A stretch of DNA of 64,000 bases from Porcincola sp945869225 (GTDB lineage Bacteria > Bacillota > Clostridia > Lachnospirales > Lachnospiraceae). Below the pieces are notes generated by a model, which saw only the letters and a program-made list of their open reading frames with translations, did no database searches and was not told where the DNA came from. The DNA is taken from assembly GCF_052118625.1 (NCBI RefSeq), contig NZ_JBQKGW010000005.1:1-64000 (forward strand), written 5' to 3'. The translations under genes were made by a program, and so were the position numbers. This document shows, piece after piece, positions 22,171 to 30,996 of this stretch (within the stretch, counting starts at the first letter, position 1; each line of letters starts with the position of its first letter).

Positions 22171-23790
22171 TTACTTGATAACTCCGAGAATCTTCAGCTG
22201 ATCGTCTATTTCCTTCTGAAGCATATCGATCTCTTCATCATCCTTCTGAATCTTCTGCAGCACCTCGTCCAGATCAATCTCCGGCTCTTCTTCAGTGGAG
22301 TCAACATACCGGGGAATGTTCAGATTGTAGTCATTCTTCGCAATTTCCTCCATTGTGGCCAGATGCGCATATTTTTCGATATCTTTTCGATCAATATATG
22401 CATTGAAAATCTTATCAATATCCTCTTGGCGAAGGACGTTCTTACTCTTCTCCTTCCCAAAGTCCTTACTGGCATCGATGAAAAGAATGTTACGATCTGC
22501 CTTCTGGTCCTTTTTCAGGATCATTACAATTGTCGGAATAGAAGCACCATAAAACAGGTTCGCAGGAAGGCCAATGATGGTATCAATATAGTTTTTCTCA
22601 ACGAGGGCCTTGCGGATCGTTGCTTCTGCTGCGCCTCGGAAGAGTACGCCATGGGGAAGAACTATTCCCATGACACCTTTTTGTTTATCGAGGTGATATA
22701 GTCCATCCAATAAGAAGGCAAGGTCGGCCTTAGATTTTGGCGCAAGCACTCCATACTCTTTATACCTCGGGTCCTTCAAATAGGTTTCATCTGCGGTCCA
22801 TTTCTGTGAGTAGGGTGGGTTCTCAACCACCGCATCAAACATTCTGGGATGGTCGATTCCATATTCATCTGGTCCGTCTGGCCAGTCACGCCCTAATGTA
22901 TTTGCATTGCTCAGATGCATGTCCTGATATGCCACGTTGTGCATTATCAGATTCATTCGAGCAATGTTGTACGTCCCGGTATTCAGCTCCTGACCATAAT
23001 ACTTAACTGCGCCTATTTTATCTGAACCTTCAAGGCATGCACCTACCGTCAAAAGCAGTGAACCGGATCCGCATGTGGGGTCAAACACGCTGAAGGAATC
23101 ACTTTCCACCTTCTTCCCGTAGGTGACGATCCTTGCTATCAGAAGTGAGACTTCGTGAGGTGTATAGAATTCTCCGCCTTTCCTACCAGCGCTGGCGGCA
23201 AACTGTTTTATAAGATACTCGTATATTTCCCCAAGAACATCTCTGCCGTTCTCGCCAATATAATCCGTGCTATCCACCAACTTCACTATACTGCTTACAG
23301 ACTTGGCTCTTTCGGCTGTAGTCGTACCAAGACTGGCACTCCCAAGATTCACATCATTGAATATACCCTGAAAATCTGCAGAAGCGTTATTATTCTTAGC
23401 TGCCGCCGAATTGAAGTTATCAAACATTGACTGATAGGTCTCAGGAGTAATAACCGAATCGTCTGTCTCCTGTATGATCTTTTCCCACATATATTCAGGC
23501 TTGATTGCATAGCCAAGTCCACTGACAAGATCATCTTCAAAATCAGCCCAGCCTGTATCAAAGTTTCCTCTTCCCTCTTCTCTCACAGCTCTATCGAAGG
23601 CAACAGGAAAAGCCTCATTTTCCTTTACGCTTACAAGTTTCTGGCTGATAAGGTAGTCCTCCTCTTTGAATGACAGAAAGCGATAGAACATAAATGCCAG
23701 AATATAATTCTTATATTCTCCAGCAACCATCGTTCCTCGCAGGTTATTTGCCATGCTCCAAAGGTTGTTTTCAATTTCTTCTGTAGTCAT
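22171..23790 (-). CDS. hsdM: Type I restriction-modification methyltransferase subunit
   Basis: A 539-residue HsdM. The N-terminal helical domain starts MTTEEIENNLWSMANNLRGT. The SAM-binding motif is DPTCGSGSLL near residue 237 and the catalytic motif NPPYSQKW near 321, giving an N6-adenine gamma-class methyltransferase. It forms the M2S complex with HsdS. The ATG at 23790 has AGGAG eight bases upstream; a TTG six codons earlier also lies in frame. Operon order is hsdR-hsdS-hsdM-nuclease. Confidence 0.93.
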   Translation of the reverse strand: MTTEEIENNLWSMANNLRGTMVAGEYKNYILAFMFYRFLSFKEEDYLISQKLVSVKENEAFPVAFDRAVREEGRGNFDTGWADFEDDLVSGLGYAIKPEYMWEKIIQETDDSVITPETYQSMFDNFNSAAAKNNNASADFQGIFNDVNLGSASLGTTTAERAKSVSSIVKLVDSTDYIGENGRDVLGEIYEYLIKQFAASAGRKGGEFYTPHEVSLLIARIVTYGKKVESDSFSVFDPTCGSGSLLLTVGACLEGSDKIGAVKYYGQELNTGTYNIARMNLIMHNVAYQDMHLSNANTLGRDWPDGPDEYGIDHPRMFDAVVENPPYSQKWTADETYLKDPRYKEYGVLAPKSKADLAFLLDGLYHLDKQKGVMGIVLPHGVLFRGAAEATIRKALVEKNYIDTIIGLPANLFYGASIPTIVMILKKDQKADRNILFIDASKDFGKEKSKNVLRQEDIDKIFNAYIDRKDIEKYAHLATMEEIAKNDYNLNIPRYVDSTEEEPEIDLDEVLQKIQKDDEEIDMLQKEIDDQLKILGVIK

Positions 23791-23804
23791 AAATGGTTCT
23801 CCTA

Positions 23805-25046
23805 TCAATCATTTACAAACATGTTTTGTAACAAGCCCTGTTTCAATTCTTTCAGATCATCACACTTACGCTGATGAAGAGTGATAAGGCTGTCGAGTTC
23901 TGAAAAACATTCACCGATTCTCTTTTGTTCTTCCATCTTAGGAATTTTTATAGGCATCTCTTGGGATGGTTTTAATGTAAAGTGTTTCATCGTACCACCA
24001 GCAGATGCAGTTTCAAAATAGTGTTGAGCATTCAGTGTTTCAAAATAGGTTTTAAGATATTGTCCATCTAAGCTATCCGATGCTGAAGTTCTGGCATACA
24101 AAACTGCCCCACCCTGCACATAAATAGGGCTATCAGAAGAATTAAGCATTGTTTTACCTATCTCACCACCACCATTAAAAAGAACATCTCCTTTAGCAGG
24201 TGCTCCCGTTTTATTCTTGTAAAACTCATATCTTTCATGGCTAATAAAAAGGACTCCACTGGCATCTTCATTTGTAATGTCACTTGCCCTAATATATGGA
24301 ACTCCAGATTCACTCCACTCAGCATTTGGAATTCGTGCACTATCCTTAATTTCAGCAAGCTCTCCCAACTTACGCTGTTCCCAAGGAGCAGAAAATCCGG
24401 GAAAGCGTATCTCCGGAACATTCTTACCGTTGCTAGGGAACATCTTTTGAAGTAATCCCTTTTTGAGTTCTTTTAGATCGTCGCACTTATGCTGATGAAG
24501 GGTGATAAGGTTGTCGATTTGTCCTAAATACTCTCCAATTCTCTTTTGCTCATCGATACTTGGCAACATGATTGAGGTAGATTTAATGTTCTCTGCATTT
24601 ATATTTGTATTAGCAGACTGCTGTACAATCTGTCGCAACTGAGTCTTAAAAGATTCTGACTGATAAAAATAACCAAAAAACTCATTTGTAACTTGTTCCA
24701 TATCGAAACGAAAATCAATTAAGTAAGAGCCAAAAATAGCAGGAATATCCTCATATACAATGCCATAAGTCCCAACAGTTCCACTACGAACAATCAGAAA
24801 ATCACCTACCTCTGTTTTAAATGCTTGGTAGTCTTTTTCTGTAGCATCTATCTTGGGCGTATCTTTAAGGATAAGCTTGTTTTCAGTTAAATCTGTTCCA
24901 CGAAGCAAATAGTATTTTTTGTTCTCGTTATAATCTTCAGTTGTATAGAATCCCTGTTTATGAAATTTGGTTATTTCTGAAACCTTACGCTGTTCCCATT
25001 CATCAGTAAATTCCGGAAATCTAATCTTTGGTACCTTTTTTCCCAT
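23805..25046 (-). CDS. hsdS: Type I restriction specificity subunit, two target domains
   Basis: A 413-residue HsdS with two target-recognition domains and two conserved helical regions. The duplicated conserved motifs are VPKIRFPEFTDEWEQRKVSE near the N-terminus against VPEIRFPGFSAPWEQRKLGE in the middle, and TLHQHKCDDLKELKKGLLQK against TLHQRKCDDLKELKQGLLQN at the end. Each domain reads one half of a split target. The duplicated stretches are similar at DNA level and could recombine. The start could be at 25052, adjacent to the HsdR stop, or at 25046, which has better AGGAG spacing. Confidence 0.93.
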   Translation of the reverse strand: MGKKVPKIRFPEFTDEWEQRKVSEITKFHKQGFYTTEDYNENKKYYLLRGTDLTENKLILKDTPKIDATEKDYQAFKTEVGDFLIVRSGTVGTYGIVYEDIPAIFGSYLIDFRFDMEQVTNEFFGYFYQSESFKTQLRQIVQQSANTNINAENIKSTSIMLPSIDEQKRIGEYLGQIDNLITLHQHKCDDLKELKKGLLQKMFPSNGKNVPEIRFPGFSAPWEQRKLGELAEIKDSARIPNAEWSESGVPYIRASDITNEDASGVLFISHERYEFYKNKTGAPAKGDVLFNGGGEIGKTMLNSSDSPIYVQGGAVLYARTSASDSLDGQYLKTYFETLNAQHYFETASAGGTMKHFTLKPSQEMPIKIPKMEEQKRIGECFSELDSLITLHQRKCDDLKELKQGLLQNMFVND

Positions 25047-25052
25047 CTTCAT

Positions 25053-28000
25053 TTACTCCTGCACGAGCTTATCTGCGATTTCGTATACTGCATTCCGCAG
25101 AGCGTTTCTGTATCTGAGTCTCCGCAGATCCTTAACCTCGGGATCCATGGCGGTCTCTGTGTACCGCAAGGAGCCCTTATAGACCAGATCGCTCATCTGT
25201 CCAGAATCATCAAGGTCCTGCTCACCATATTGATGGCTATCTATAAGACTCAAGAACTCGTCCTCACTGATGACATCGGCGATTCCCCACTTGCTCCGGA
25301 AATCTTCTATCTGCCTACCTATCAACTCACTCTTAGCATCTTCAACCACTTTCTTAACATCAAAGCCCTTATATGGATATTGCATGCGGGACTCAGGTGT
25401 CGGATAGAGCCTATCATAGATTGCATCCGCAGCCTTTTTGACTGTCTTCGAAAATTCCGGACTCTCCAGTCCATCGGCAAACTTATGTATAGCTTCTCTG
25501 GTCTCTTGGGCTTTTTCCATTTCCTCGTCATGAACCTCGTTCATGAGTTTTTCGACCAGTTCTGTCAAATACCCGTAATCTACATAAACGTCTTTCAGGT
25601 GAACCACTGTGAGATCAATATCCGATGGCGACACTTTTTCCTGCTTGGCAACAGCATGTTTCAGTTCATTTGTCAGCGTGGTGGACAGGATCTTGCTCTC
25701 ATCTTCCGTCATTCCGAGATCATGTATCAGAGCGTCAGGGTTATTGTAATCATATCCTTCCGTTGTTCCGTCCTCGTTCTCCTTGAACGGATACTGTTTC
25801 AGCTTTGACAGATTTGCATTATATTTTCTCAGAGTTGCGACCATCTTCTGCTGCTGATCGCTGTCTGGCGGGATGCGGGTGAAGTCACTGGTCATCTTGC
25901 GCAGCTCCTCCGTGAGTTCCTTTGTTTCCTGCAGCAACTCTTTGTATGGCTTTGCAAGGATATCTTCCGTTCCGTCGTTACCCGGACGATTTTCCGGAGG
26001 CTGCTGATCCGCATTTTCCAAGCAGGAATATTTCTGCAGAGCATCATTCATCAGAGCTTCTGAAAGTTTAGGCCACCGATAATTGACCACCTGTCCCCAT
26101 GGCTTATCCTGCATATTGTGGATACGGTTTGTTCTGGAATATGCCTGAATCAGACTGGCTCCTCTCAGTGTTCGATCTACATACAAGGTATTGAGTTCTG
26201 GTGCATCAAAGCCTGTCAACAGCTGGTTTACAACAATAACGATGTCCAAGAATTGTTTATCATCGGCGCTTCTATCCAGTCTTGATACCAAATCTTCCCG
26301 ATAGCCATCGACGGTTTCCATCGAGAAGGCTGTCCCGAATTCCTTATTGTAGTCATCTATGACTCGTGACAGAGAATCGTTATTCTCCACCATGTCATCT
26401 CCATTGCTCTCATCTGACGAGAAGGTGATCCCGACTTTGAGCACGAGGCCGTTTGTCTTGGCGTGCTCCGCATTTACCCTGCGAAATTCATCATAATACA
26501 TGAGAGCCATGTGAATGCTGGACTTGCCGCCACCAACGTGTGTGGTAAGCAAAGCATTATATTTTCCTTCATTGGAGCGGTTCTCCCAGTTCTTATAAAT
26601 GTCCTCCACGATGGCTTTGACGTGCTTAGGGTTGTTATCAAAAATAGTCTCCTTTGTAGACAGCTCGTCGTCCATCTCCTCATCGGTCATATTATTAATC
26701 TTGTCTTGTATCTTCTCTTCTGACCAATCAGGGTATTGTTTACGGTAGAAATCCGGCAGTGCTTTCTCATAAAATTCCTTCTTTGGGACGGTCTCTTCAA
26801 AGTCCACCTTAAATCCAAGCACGTTCTTGTCGGCTATAGCGTCCCGAATCGTATATGAGTGAAGGCACTCCCCAAAAATATCGCGGGTCTTTAGATGATC
26901 TGGACCGTCATCAAATGACGGCGTGCCCGTGTAACCTATCCAACCGGAGTGCGGGAACTTCTTCTGTATTGTGGCAAACTTCTTAGTTCCGGTAGATCTG
27001 TGAGCCTCATCGACAATAAAGATAAAGTTGCGATCTGGTGCCTTAAAGCCCTTTCTGCTCGCCAGCCGCTCCAGTTTCTGAGTGGATGTGATGATAATAT
27101 CATTTCTCTTCGACTTCAGTCTGGTAGTGAGCTCACCAGTATTCTTTGTGTTCGTCACCCTGCCGATGTCATCGTCATTGCTGTACTCCGGATCGTAGGC
27201 ACGATACTTCTCGAAGGTGTGCCGAGTCAGCTGCTTTCGGTCGACAAGAAATACCACCTTGTCTACTCCGGGCAGCCTGCTTGCGAGCCACGCGGTCTTA
27301 AAGCTCGTGATGGTTTTTCCGGATCCGGTTGTATGCCAGATATATCCAAGCTTCTCTACTCCCATATCGCCGGGTGCTTTCTTCTTGATTTCATTCAGCA
27401 CGGCCTCGGTGGCATAAACCTGATAAGGACGCATGACTCTAAGGCACTCTTCATTTCGGGTGCCGTCAAGGATCATATAGGTTGTGGACATCCGATGAGC
27501 GGCTGGAATGGATAGAAAGTAGTCCGCAAACTCCCGCCATTTATTGATGCGGGTATGCTGTCTGTCATTTTTCTGCCAGTTGAAGGCAAAATCCTTGTTG
27601 AAGTGGTCTGATGTAGTATTTGCCATGTACTTGCAGCTGTAAGGTGTCATGGCAACAAGGATCTGTAGCGTAGAAAAGATGTCGGTATACTGCCGCTCAG
27701 CTATGTACTGGTGCATCTGATTCAAAGCCGTATTCACGTCTATGTTCTCGGCTTTCAATTCGATCTGAATGATGGGAAGTCCGTTGATAAGCAGGGTTAC
27801 ATCAAATCGTCGACTTGGCTTTCCGATGATCTTTGCCTGACGCTGTATCTGATTGACAACCTGATAGACAGTATTCCCAGCGCCAATCTGGTCTTGATCG
27901 AAAACGGTCAGGAAAACATGCCTGCCATCATCCAGATCTACCTCCACCTGAGACACTCCGTTGTAACCATATAAAAATTGCCCGGCCTGATATGGTGTTG

Positions 28001-28244
28001 ACAGGTTTTCAATGATCTTCTTTACCTGAGCAAATTCGGTGAAGCTCAACGGCCTGTCCAGCTTGTCCTGATTGTTCCTGTAAAGGATATCAGCAAAGTT
28101 TTCCCATAACTGATCGGTGGTCTTGATATCCTTTCTGTATTCCCACAGCTTTGTTTTTGTCACATGGGTCTCGTCGGACTCTCCGATTTCGCCCGTCGAC
28201 AAAGCTTCTATTAGCTTGTCCTCAAAATCCAGCTCTCCAGCCAT
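25053..28244 (-). CDS. hsdR: Type I restriction endonuclease subunit R
   Basis: A 1,063-residue HsdR. The N-terminal nuclease domain has the PD-(D/E)XK motif near residue 160 (GLPIIQIELKAENID). The superfamily 2 translocase has Walker A HTTGSGKT near residue 306, FIVDEAHRS near 411 and VNQLLTGFDAPELNTLYVDR further on. The C-terminal helical part contacts the M2S core. It translocates DNA and cleaves it when the target is unmethylated. The frame is intact with no visible defects. Confidence 0.95.
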   Translation of the reverse strand: MAGELDFEDKLIEALSTGEIGESDETHVTKTKLWEYRKDIKTTDQLWENFADILYRNNQDKLDRPLSFTEFAQVKKIIENLSTPYQAGQFLYGYNGVSQVEVDLDDGRHVFLTVFDQDQIGAGNTVYQVVNQIQRQAKIIGKPSRRFDVTLLINGLPIIQIELKAENIDVNTALNQMHQYIAERQYTDIFSTLQILVAMTPYSCKYMANTTSDHFNKDFAFNWQKNDRQHTRINKWREFADYFLSIPAAHRMSTTYMILDGTRNEECLRVMRPYQVYATEAVLNEIKKKAPGDMGVEKLGYIWHTTGSGKTITSFKTAWLASRLPGVDKVVFLVDRKQLTRHTFEKYRAYDPEYSNDDDIGRVTNTKNTGELTTRLKSKRNDIIITSTQKLERLASRKGFKAPDRNFIFIVDEAHRSTGTKKFATIQKKFPHSGWIGYTGTPSFDDGPDHLKTRDIFGECLHSYTIRDAIADKNVLGFKVDFEETVPKKEFYEKALPDFYRKQYPDWSEEKIQDKINNMTDEEMDDELSTKETIFDNNPKHVKAIVEDIYKNWENRSNEGKYNALLTTHVGGGKSSIHMALMYYDEFRRVNAEHAKTNGLVLKVGITFSSDESNGDDMVENNDSLSRVIDDYNKEFGTAFSMETVDGYREDLVSRLDRSADDKQFLDIVIVVNQLLTGFDAPELNTLYVDRTLRGASLIQAYSRTNRIHNMQDKPWGQVVNYRWPKLSEALMNDALQKYSCLENADQQPPENRPGNDGTEDILAKPYKELLQETKELTEELRKMTSDFTRIPPDSDQQQKMVATLRKYNANLSKLKQYPFKENEDGTTEGYDYNNPDALIHDLGMTEDESKILSTTLTNELKHAVAKQEKVSPSDIDLTVVHLKDVYVDYGYLTELVEKLMNEVHDEEMEKAQETREAIHKFADGLESPEFSKTVKKAADAIYDRLYPTPESRMQYPYKGFDVKKVVEDAKSELIGRQIEDFRSKWGIADVISEDEFLSLIDSHQYGEQDLDDSGQMSDLVYKGSLRYTETAMDPEVKDLRRLRYRNALRNAVYEIADKLVQE

Positions 28245-28256
28245 TTATTACCTCTG

Positions 28257-28838
28257 TCATTCTTTGTCTATTTTTTGTCTAAGCTTTTCCAATACATACT
28301 GCTCTCTTAATACCAAGATCTGTGATCGCAGGTAAGTGAGGTGTTTCTGTTTAAGATAAATATCCCCGATCTCACGCTGTTTTCTTATATCCGGCAATCC
28401 GGACAACGGTAAAGTCATAAGCTGTGAAATGGCGATCTTCTTAGCTCCAAGGACGTGCTTTTCGAGAACCCCCGTCTCGTTGAGTAGAAAAAGAAGATAT
28501 TTTTTATCTATGCTTTCATCCGGTATAAGAGTCACGAAGTTCTGTGTGATCAGGAATCCTGAATGCTGCTCTGATACGATTGCTGCCTTTCTGGTGATCA
28601 GGCTAAAAACAAGATCCCCTTCTTTTATCGGCTCCATGTCGTCCATGGTCCTCACCTGGGTTACTTTGGATAGATCCGGGTCGGACTCAGCACCTGCAAG
28701 GTCTGTCAGGATGTCATCTGCTGTGTAGTAATAATATGTAGGAGCCTTATCATCTCTGCTGACATTTATTCGATGCTGCGCAACACCGGCTTTGATGGAA
28801 ACCAGCTTCTGCATCTCGATTGGCTCAGTTTTACGCAT
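28257..28838 (-). CDS. Half-length HsdS-like specificity protein
   Basis: A 193-residue protein with a single HsdS-type target-recognition half: an EGDLVFSLITRKAAIVSEQH segment, SGFLITQNFVTLIPDE, then PLSGLPDIRKQREIGDIYL and a coiled helix. Full HsdS proteins have two such halves. It is first in the restriction operon, 12 bases before hsdR. It could dimerise to form an alternative specificity subunit, as known for half-S proteins, or be an inert relic. GAGG precedes the ATG by eight bases. Confidence 0.75.
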   Translation of the reverse strand: MRKTEPIEMQKLVSIKAGVAQHRINVSRDDKAPTYYYYTADDILTDLAGAESDPDLSKVTQVRTMDDMEPIKEGDLVFSLITRKAAIVSEQHSGFLITQNFVTLIPDESIDKKYLLFLLNETGVLEKHVLGAKKIAISQLMTLPLSGLPDIRKQREIGDIYLKQKHLTYLRSQILVLREQYVLEKLRQKIDKE

Positions 28839-28883
28839 GGTCTCTACCTCATACTCCTTTAAATCTCTTATTTTCCAGATCCC

Positions 28884-28889
28884 ATTATA
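28884..28889 (-). promoter_or_regulatory. Possible -10 for the restriction operon
   Basis: TATAAT on the minus strand lies 46 bases upstream of the half-HsdS start. The -35 position is weak (TTTATA-like). No better promoter is seen in 28839-29000. Confidence 0.35.
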
Positions 28890-29024
28890 ACTTAAATATC
28901 TGCCGCTATAAAGTCTTTGTTGTAATTTGGTACAATTACGGTCTGCATTCTGGCATCCGCATCGCCAAGTCGTTGTCGGTTTTGGAGTTCTGCTAAATTA
29001 CATTTAATAATTTACACTTTCCTA

Positions 29025-29053
29025 TTGACACCAATGTGTGTCGGCAGTATATT
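29025..29053 (+). promoter_or_regulatory. Strong sigma-A-type promoter
   Basis: A consensus TTGACA (29025-29030), exactly 17 bases, then TATATT (29048-29053). It drives the small Cys-rich gene at 29107 and perhaps the structured stretch beyond. Confidence 0.8.
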
Positions 29054-29106
29054 TAGAGTGTAGATGATATCTGTAATTTTCGAAAACTTCAAAATGAGGT
29101 ATGCCA

Positions 29107-29316
29107 ATGAAAAGATCGACTGTTAGAGAAAGCCCGTCAAACACGTCAAAGGGAATCGTTTACCACTGTCCCTATTCAGGAAAGCAGTGCCCGCTTCATA
29201 AAAGCTGTCATGTGGTGACGACCTCAAAGCCACTGCACGAAGCCCTGAGTGTGAGACAGAAATGCCCCGCCAATGGCAAGCGGGAAATCGAAATTCAGAT
29301 CGGTGAAGCCGCCTGA
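29107..29316 (+). CDS. Small Cys-rich protein
   Basis: A 69-residue protein after a strong promoter and a GAGGT site. Cysteines are spaced as in a small zinc site: YHCPYSGKQCPLHKSC, then a later RQKCPANGKR. No family is recognised; the protein two genes on, which also carries a Cys cluster, may be a partner. An ATG two codons earlier is also in frame. Confidence 0.55.
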   Translation: MKRSTVRESPSNTSKGIVYHCPYSGKQCPLHKSCHVVTTSKPLHEALSVRQKCPANGKREIEIQIGEAA

Positions 29317-29356
29317 TTTCTTCTAAAAACTGAATATTGTTGTGATACTCGCAAGT

Positions 29357-29452
29357 AAGCCACTTTGATGCGCTATGTTGCAGACCAGCTGACAGACCGG
29401 GGTTCTCCCGGCTGTCTCTCTCTGTAATCAATGCATCAAAGTGGCTTTTTGT
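29357..29452 (+). ncRNA. Long hairpin element, terminator or small RNA
   Basis: AAGCCACTTTGATGC (29357-29371) pairs perfectly over 15 bases with GCATCAAAGTGGCTT (29433-29447), followed by TTTTTG. The 61-base interior has its own hairpin (GACAG and CCGGG pairing with CCCGG and CTGTC). It ends like an intrinsic terminator, but the long structured interior suggests a discrete RNA of about 95 bases. Confidence 0.5.
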
Positions 29453-29778
29453 TGTGGACGAACAAGGCTTTGGCCCGATTCCGGAAACGGACCTCATGCC
29501 CGTCGTCTATATCAAGAAATCAAACCACTTATAGGCCTTCGGTTAAATGGGTCGCGTCGAAGGCTGCACCACTGCTCCAATTGTCCCGTCCTACTGCAGA
29601 TAGGCGGAGCACACGTCAGGCGGAGCAGATTACTGACGACCCGGGCTTAGCTTCGTGTGCTGGCCTAGCCACCGTTATCGAAAATCGGGTGAATCCCGAT
29701 GGGTGGCAAAAATGAAAAAAGTACATAAATTGCGGTCGCTCCATCGTGTTCACCCCACCACCAAAAGAGGCGAACATC
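29453..29778 (+). ncRNA. Structured leader before the HTH gene
   Basis: No open frame is convincing here. Pairings seen: AGCACA with TGTGCT enclosing CGTCAG/CTGACG; GCCACC (29668-29673) with GGGTGGC (29701-29707) enclosing ATCGGG/CCCGAT (29684-29689 with 29695-29700). An exclusive alternative is GGGTGAA (29687-29693) with TTCACCC (29749-29755), near the start codon at 29779. Mutually exclusive stems suggest a regulatory leader; no known riboswitch class is recognised. Confidence 0.4.
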
Positions 29779-30471
29779 ATGGAAAAGAACGTAACTATTG
29801 TTAAAACCGAAATCGTAACAATCAACACTCCCGAGGGCAAGCCGTATAGCAGTGTTACTCTCGAGACACTTTCAAACGGGAAAGTGATCCGCAGGGCACC
29901 TAAAGGCTATCTGCTGTTTCCTGTCAGCGTCGAGACAATGATGAGCTGGCATTTCCAGTCTCTGGACCCGAGGCTGATCACAACCTGGCATAAGGGCAGC
30001 AAGGTCGAGCGCAGCTACATGTTTCCTGTCAAGAAGGATATGTATTACAAGTTTATGCGGCCTGAATGGCGCGAGGTGAAGAAGCATGAGCGCGAGTGCA
30101 AGTGCATGGTCACCGGCCAGAACGGTGTCCCGATGCGTTGCCCGAAGGCATCCTGCAAGGGCTGCCCGAATGCTGGAAAGAAGATGGAGCTTTGCGCCCC
30201 GATCCCTCTCGATACCGTCGCGGGTAACATTGATTGGCTCGTGCACAACGGGTTCGACTCGACCAGCGAAACTGCCATTGGCCATGTCATGAGAGAGCAG
30301 TTCCTCGACTATCTGAAGGGCATCGAACCTAAGCTCCCGAAGATCGCAGTTCTTCTTGATATGGGCTACAAGGCAAAGAAGATTGCGGCTATGCTCGGTA
30401 TCAACAAGAATACCTTGTATTCCGACATCAAACGGATCAGAAGACTCTGGAAGAAGTTCAACGCAGACTAA
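29779..30471 (+). CDS. Cys-cluster protein with C-terminal helix-turn-helix
   Basis: A 230-residue protein. The middle has a cysteine-rich site (RECKCMVTGQ, then RCPKASCKGCPNAGKKMELC) and the C-terminus a helix-turn-helix (YKAKKIAAMLGINKNTLYSD, then a basic helix). It is probably a DNA-binding regulator of a mobile element. GAGG eight bases before the ATG supports the start. A very strong terminator follows. I do not recognise a named family. Confidence 0.7.
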   Translation: MEKNVTIVKTEIVTINTPEGKPYSSVTLETLSNGKVIRRAPKGYLLFPVSVETMMSWHFQSLDPRLITTWHKGSKVERSYMFPVKKDMYYKFMRPEWREVKKHERECKCMVTGQNGVPMRCPKASCKGCPNAGKKMELCAPIPLDTVAGNIDWLVHNGFDSTSETAIGHVMREQFLDYLKGIEPKLPKIAVLLDMGYKAKKIAAMLGINKNTLYSDIKRIRRLWKKFNAD

Positions 30472-30478
30472 TAGCACC

Positions 30479-30516
30479 GAGGGCGGTACAGCATCACACC
30501 TGTACCGCCCTCTTTT
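30479..30516. terminator. Bidirectional terminator
   Basis: GAGGGCGGTACAG pairs perfectly with CTGTACCGCCCTC across an eight-base loop, followed by TTTT. It ends the HTH gene on the plus strand and abuts the stop of the SymE-like gene on the minus strand. Confidence 0.9.
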
Positions 30517-30704
30517 CATACCTTCGTGATGGCGATCTGCCCGTCCTTACACTGGACCTTCACCTTGTCACCAGCTTGGATGCCAAGCTCTTCCAGCCAT
30601 TTGCCAGTCAGGTTGATCTGCGGATACTCATGGTATCTGGATTGCAGTCCATGATAGGTAGTCTTGGTTCGTGTCCCGACGGTGAGCGTGCGTTCTTCTT
30701 TCAT
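30516..30704 (-). CDS. SymE-family toxin-like protein
   Basis: A 62-residue protein with the SymE/AbrB-like core: YHEYPQINLTGKWLEELGIQ, then AGDKVKVQC and GQIAITKV. E. coli SymE is an SOS-induced type I toxin controlled by an antisense RNA and lies beside the hsd restriction genes; here too it is within 2 kb of an hsd locus. The ATG at 30704 has AAGGAGG six bases upstream. No antisense RNA promoter was identified with confidence. Confidence 0.8.
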   Translation of the reverse strand: MKEERTLTVGTRTKTTYHGLQSRYHEYPQINLTGKWLEELGIQAGDKVKVQCKDGQIAITKV

Positions 30705-30728
30705 TGTAGTCCTCCTTGGGATGATCGT

Positions 30729-30742
30729 GTACCGAGCGGTAC
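30729..30742. promoter_or_regulatory. Palindrome upstream of SymE-like gene
   Basis: GTACCGAGCGGTAC has perfect 6-bp arms (GTACCG/CGGTAC) 25-38 bases upstream of the start codon, a possible operator. The rest of 30743-30870 shows no feature. Confidence 0.4.
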
Positions 30743-30870
30743 AAAGATGTGAGAAATGTGTCCGGCATGGATTACCGGAAGATGTGTCTACCGTACCAAA
30801 GGATGAGAGTGAGCGCAAGCACTATTTCTGTCCGGTACTTTTATATATGCCGGAAAGAGATGATCTCCTC

Positions 30871-30930
30871 AGAAAAATAAAGAAGACAGGCGTCATACCC
30901 CGGTGGATGTTCCGAAGCGTGATGCCTGTC
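30871..30930 (-). terminator. Terminator at the end of the pilus locus
   Basis: On the minus strand GACAGGCATCA (30930-30920) pairs with TGACGCCTGTC (one G-T pair), followed by TTCTTTATTTTT. It lies about 70 bases after the stop of the last pilin. Confidence 0.8.
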
Positions 30931-30996
30931 GTGATTATGTGTGAAAATTGATGCATAAGCACCGATATTGGGATAACGCATTCATCATGTTTCTAT

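Noticed and set aside
28839..30996. Search for a tRNA or att site marking a prophage end
   Set aside because: No tRNA fold, integrase gene or convincing duplicated core was found; the boundary remains undefined.
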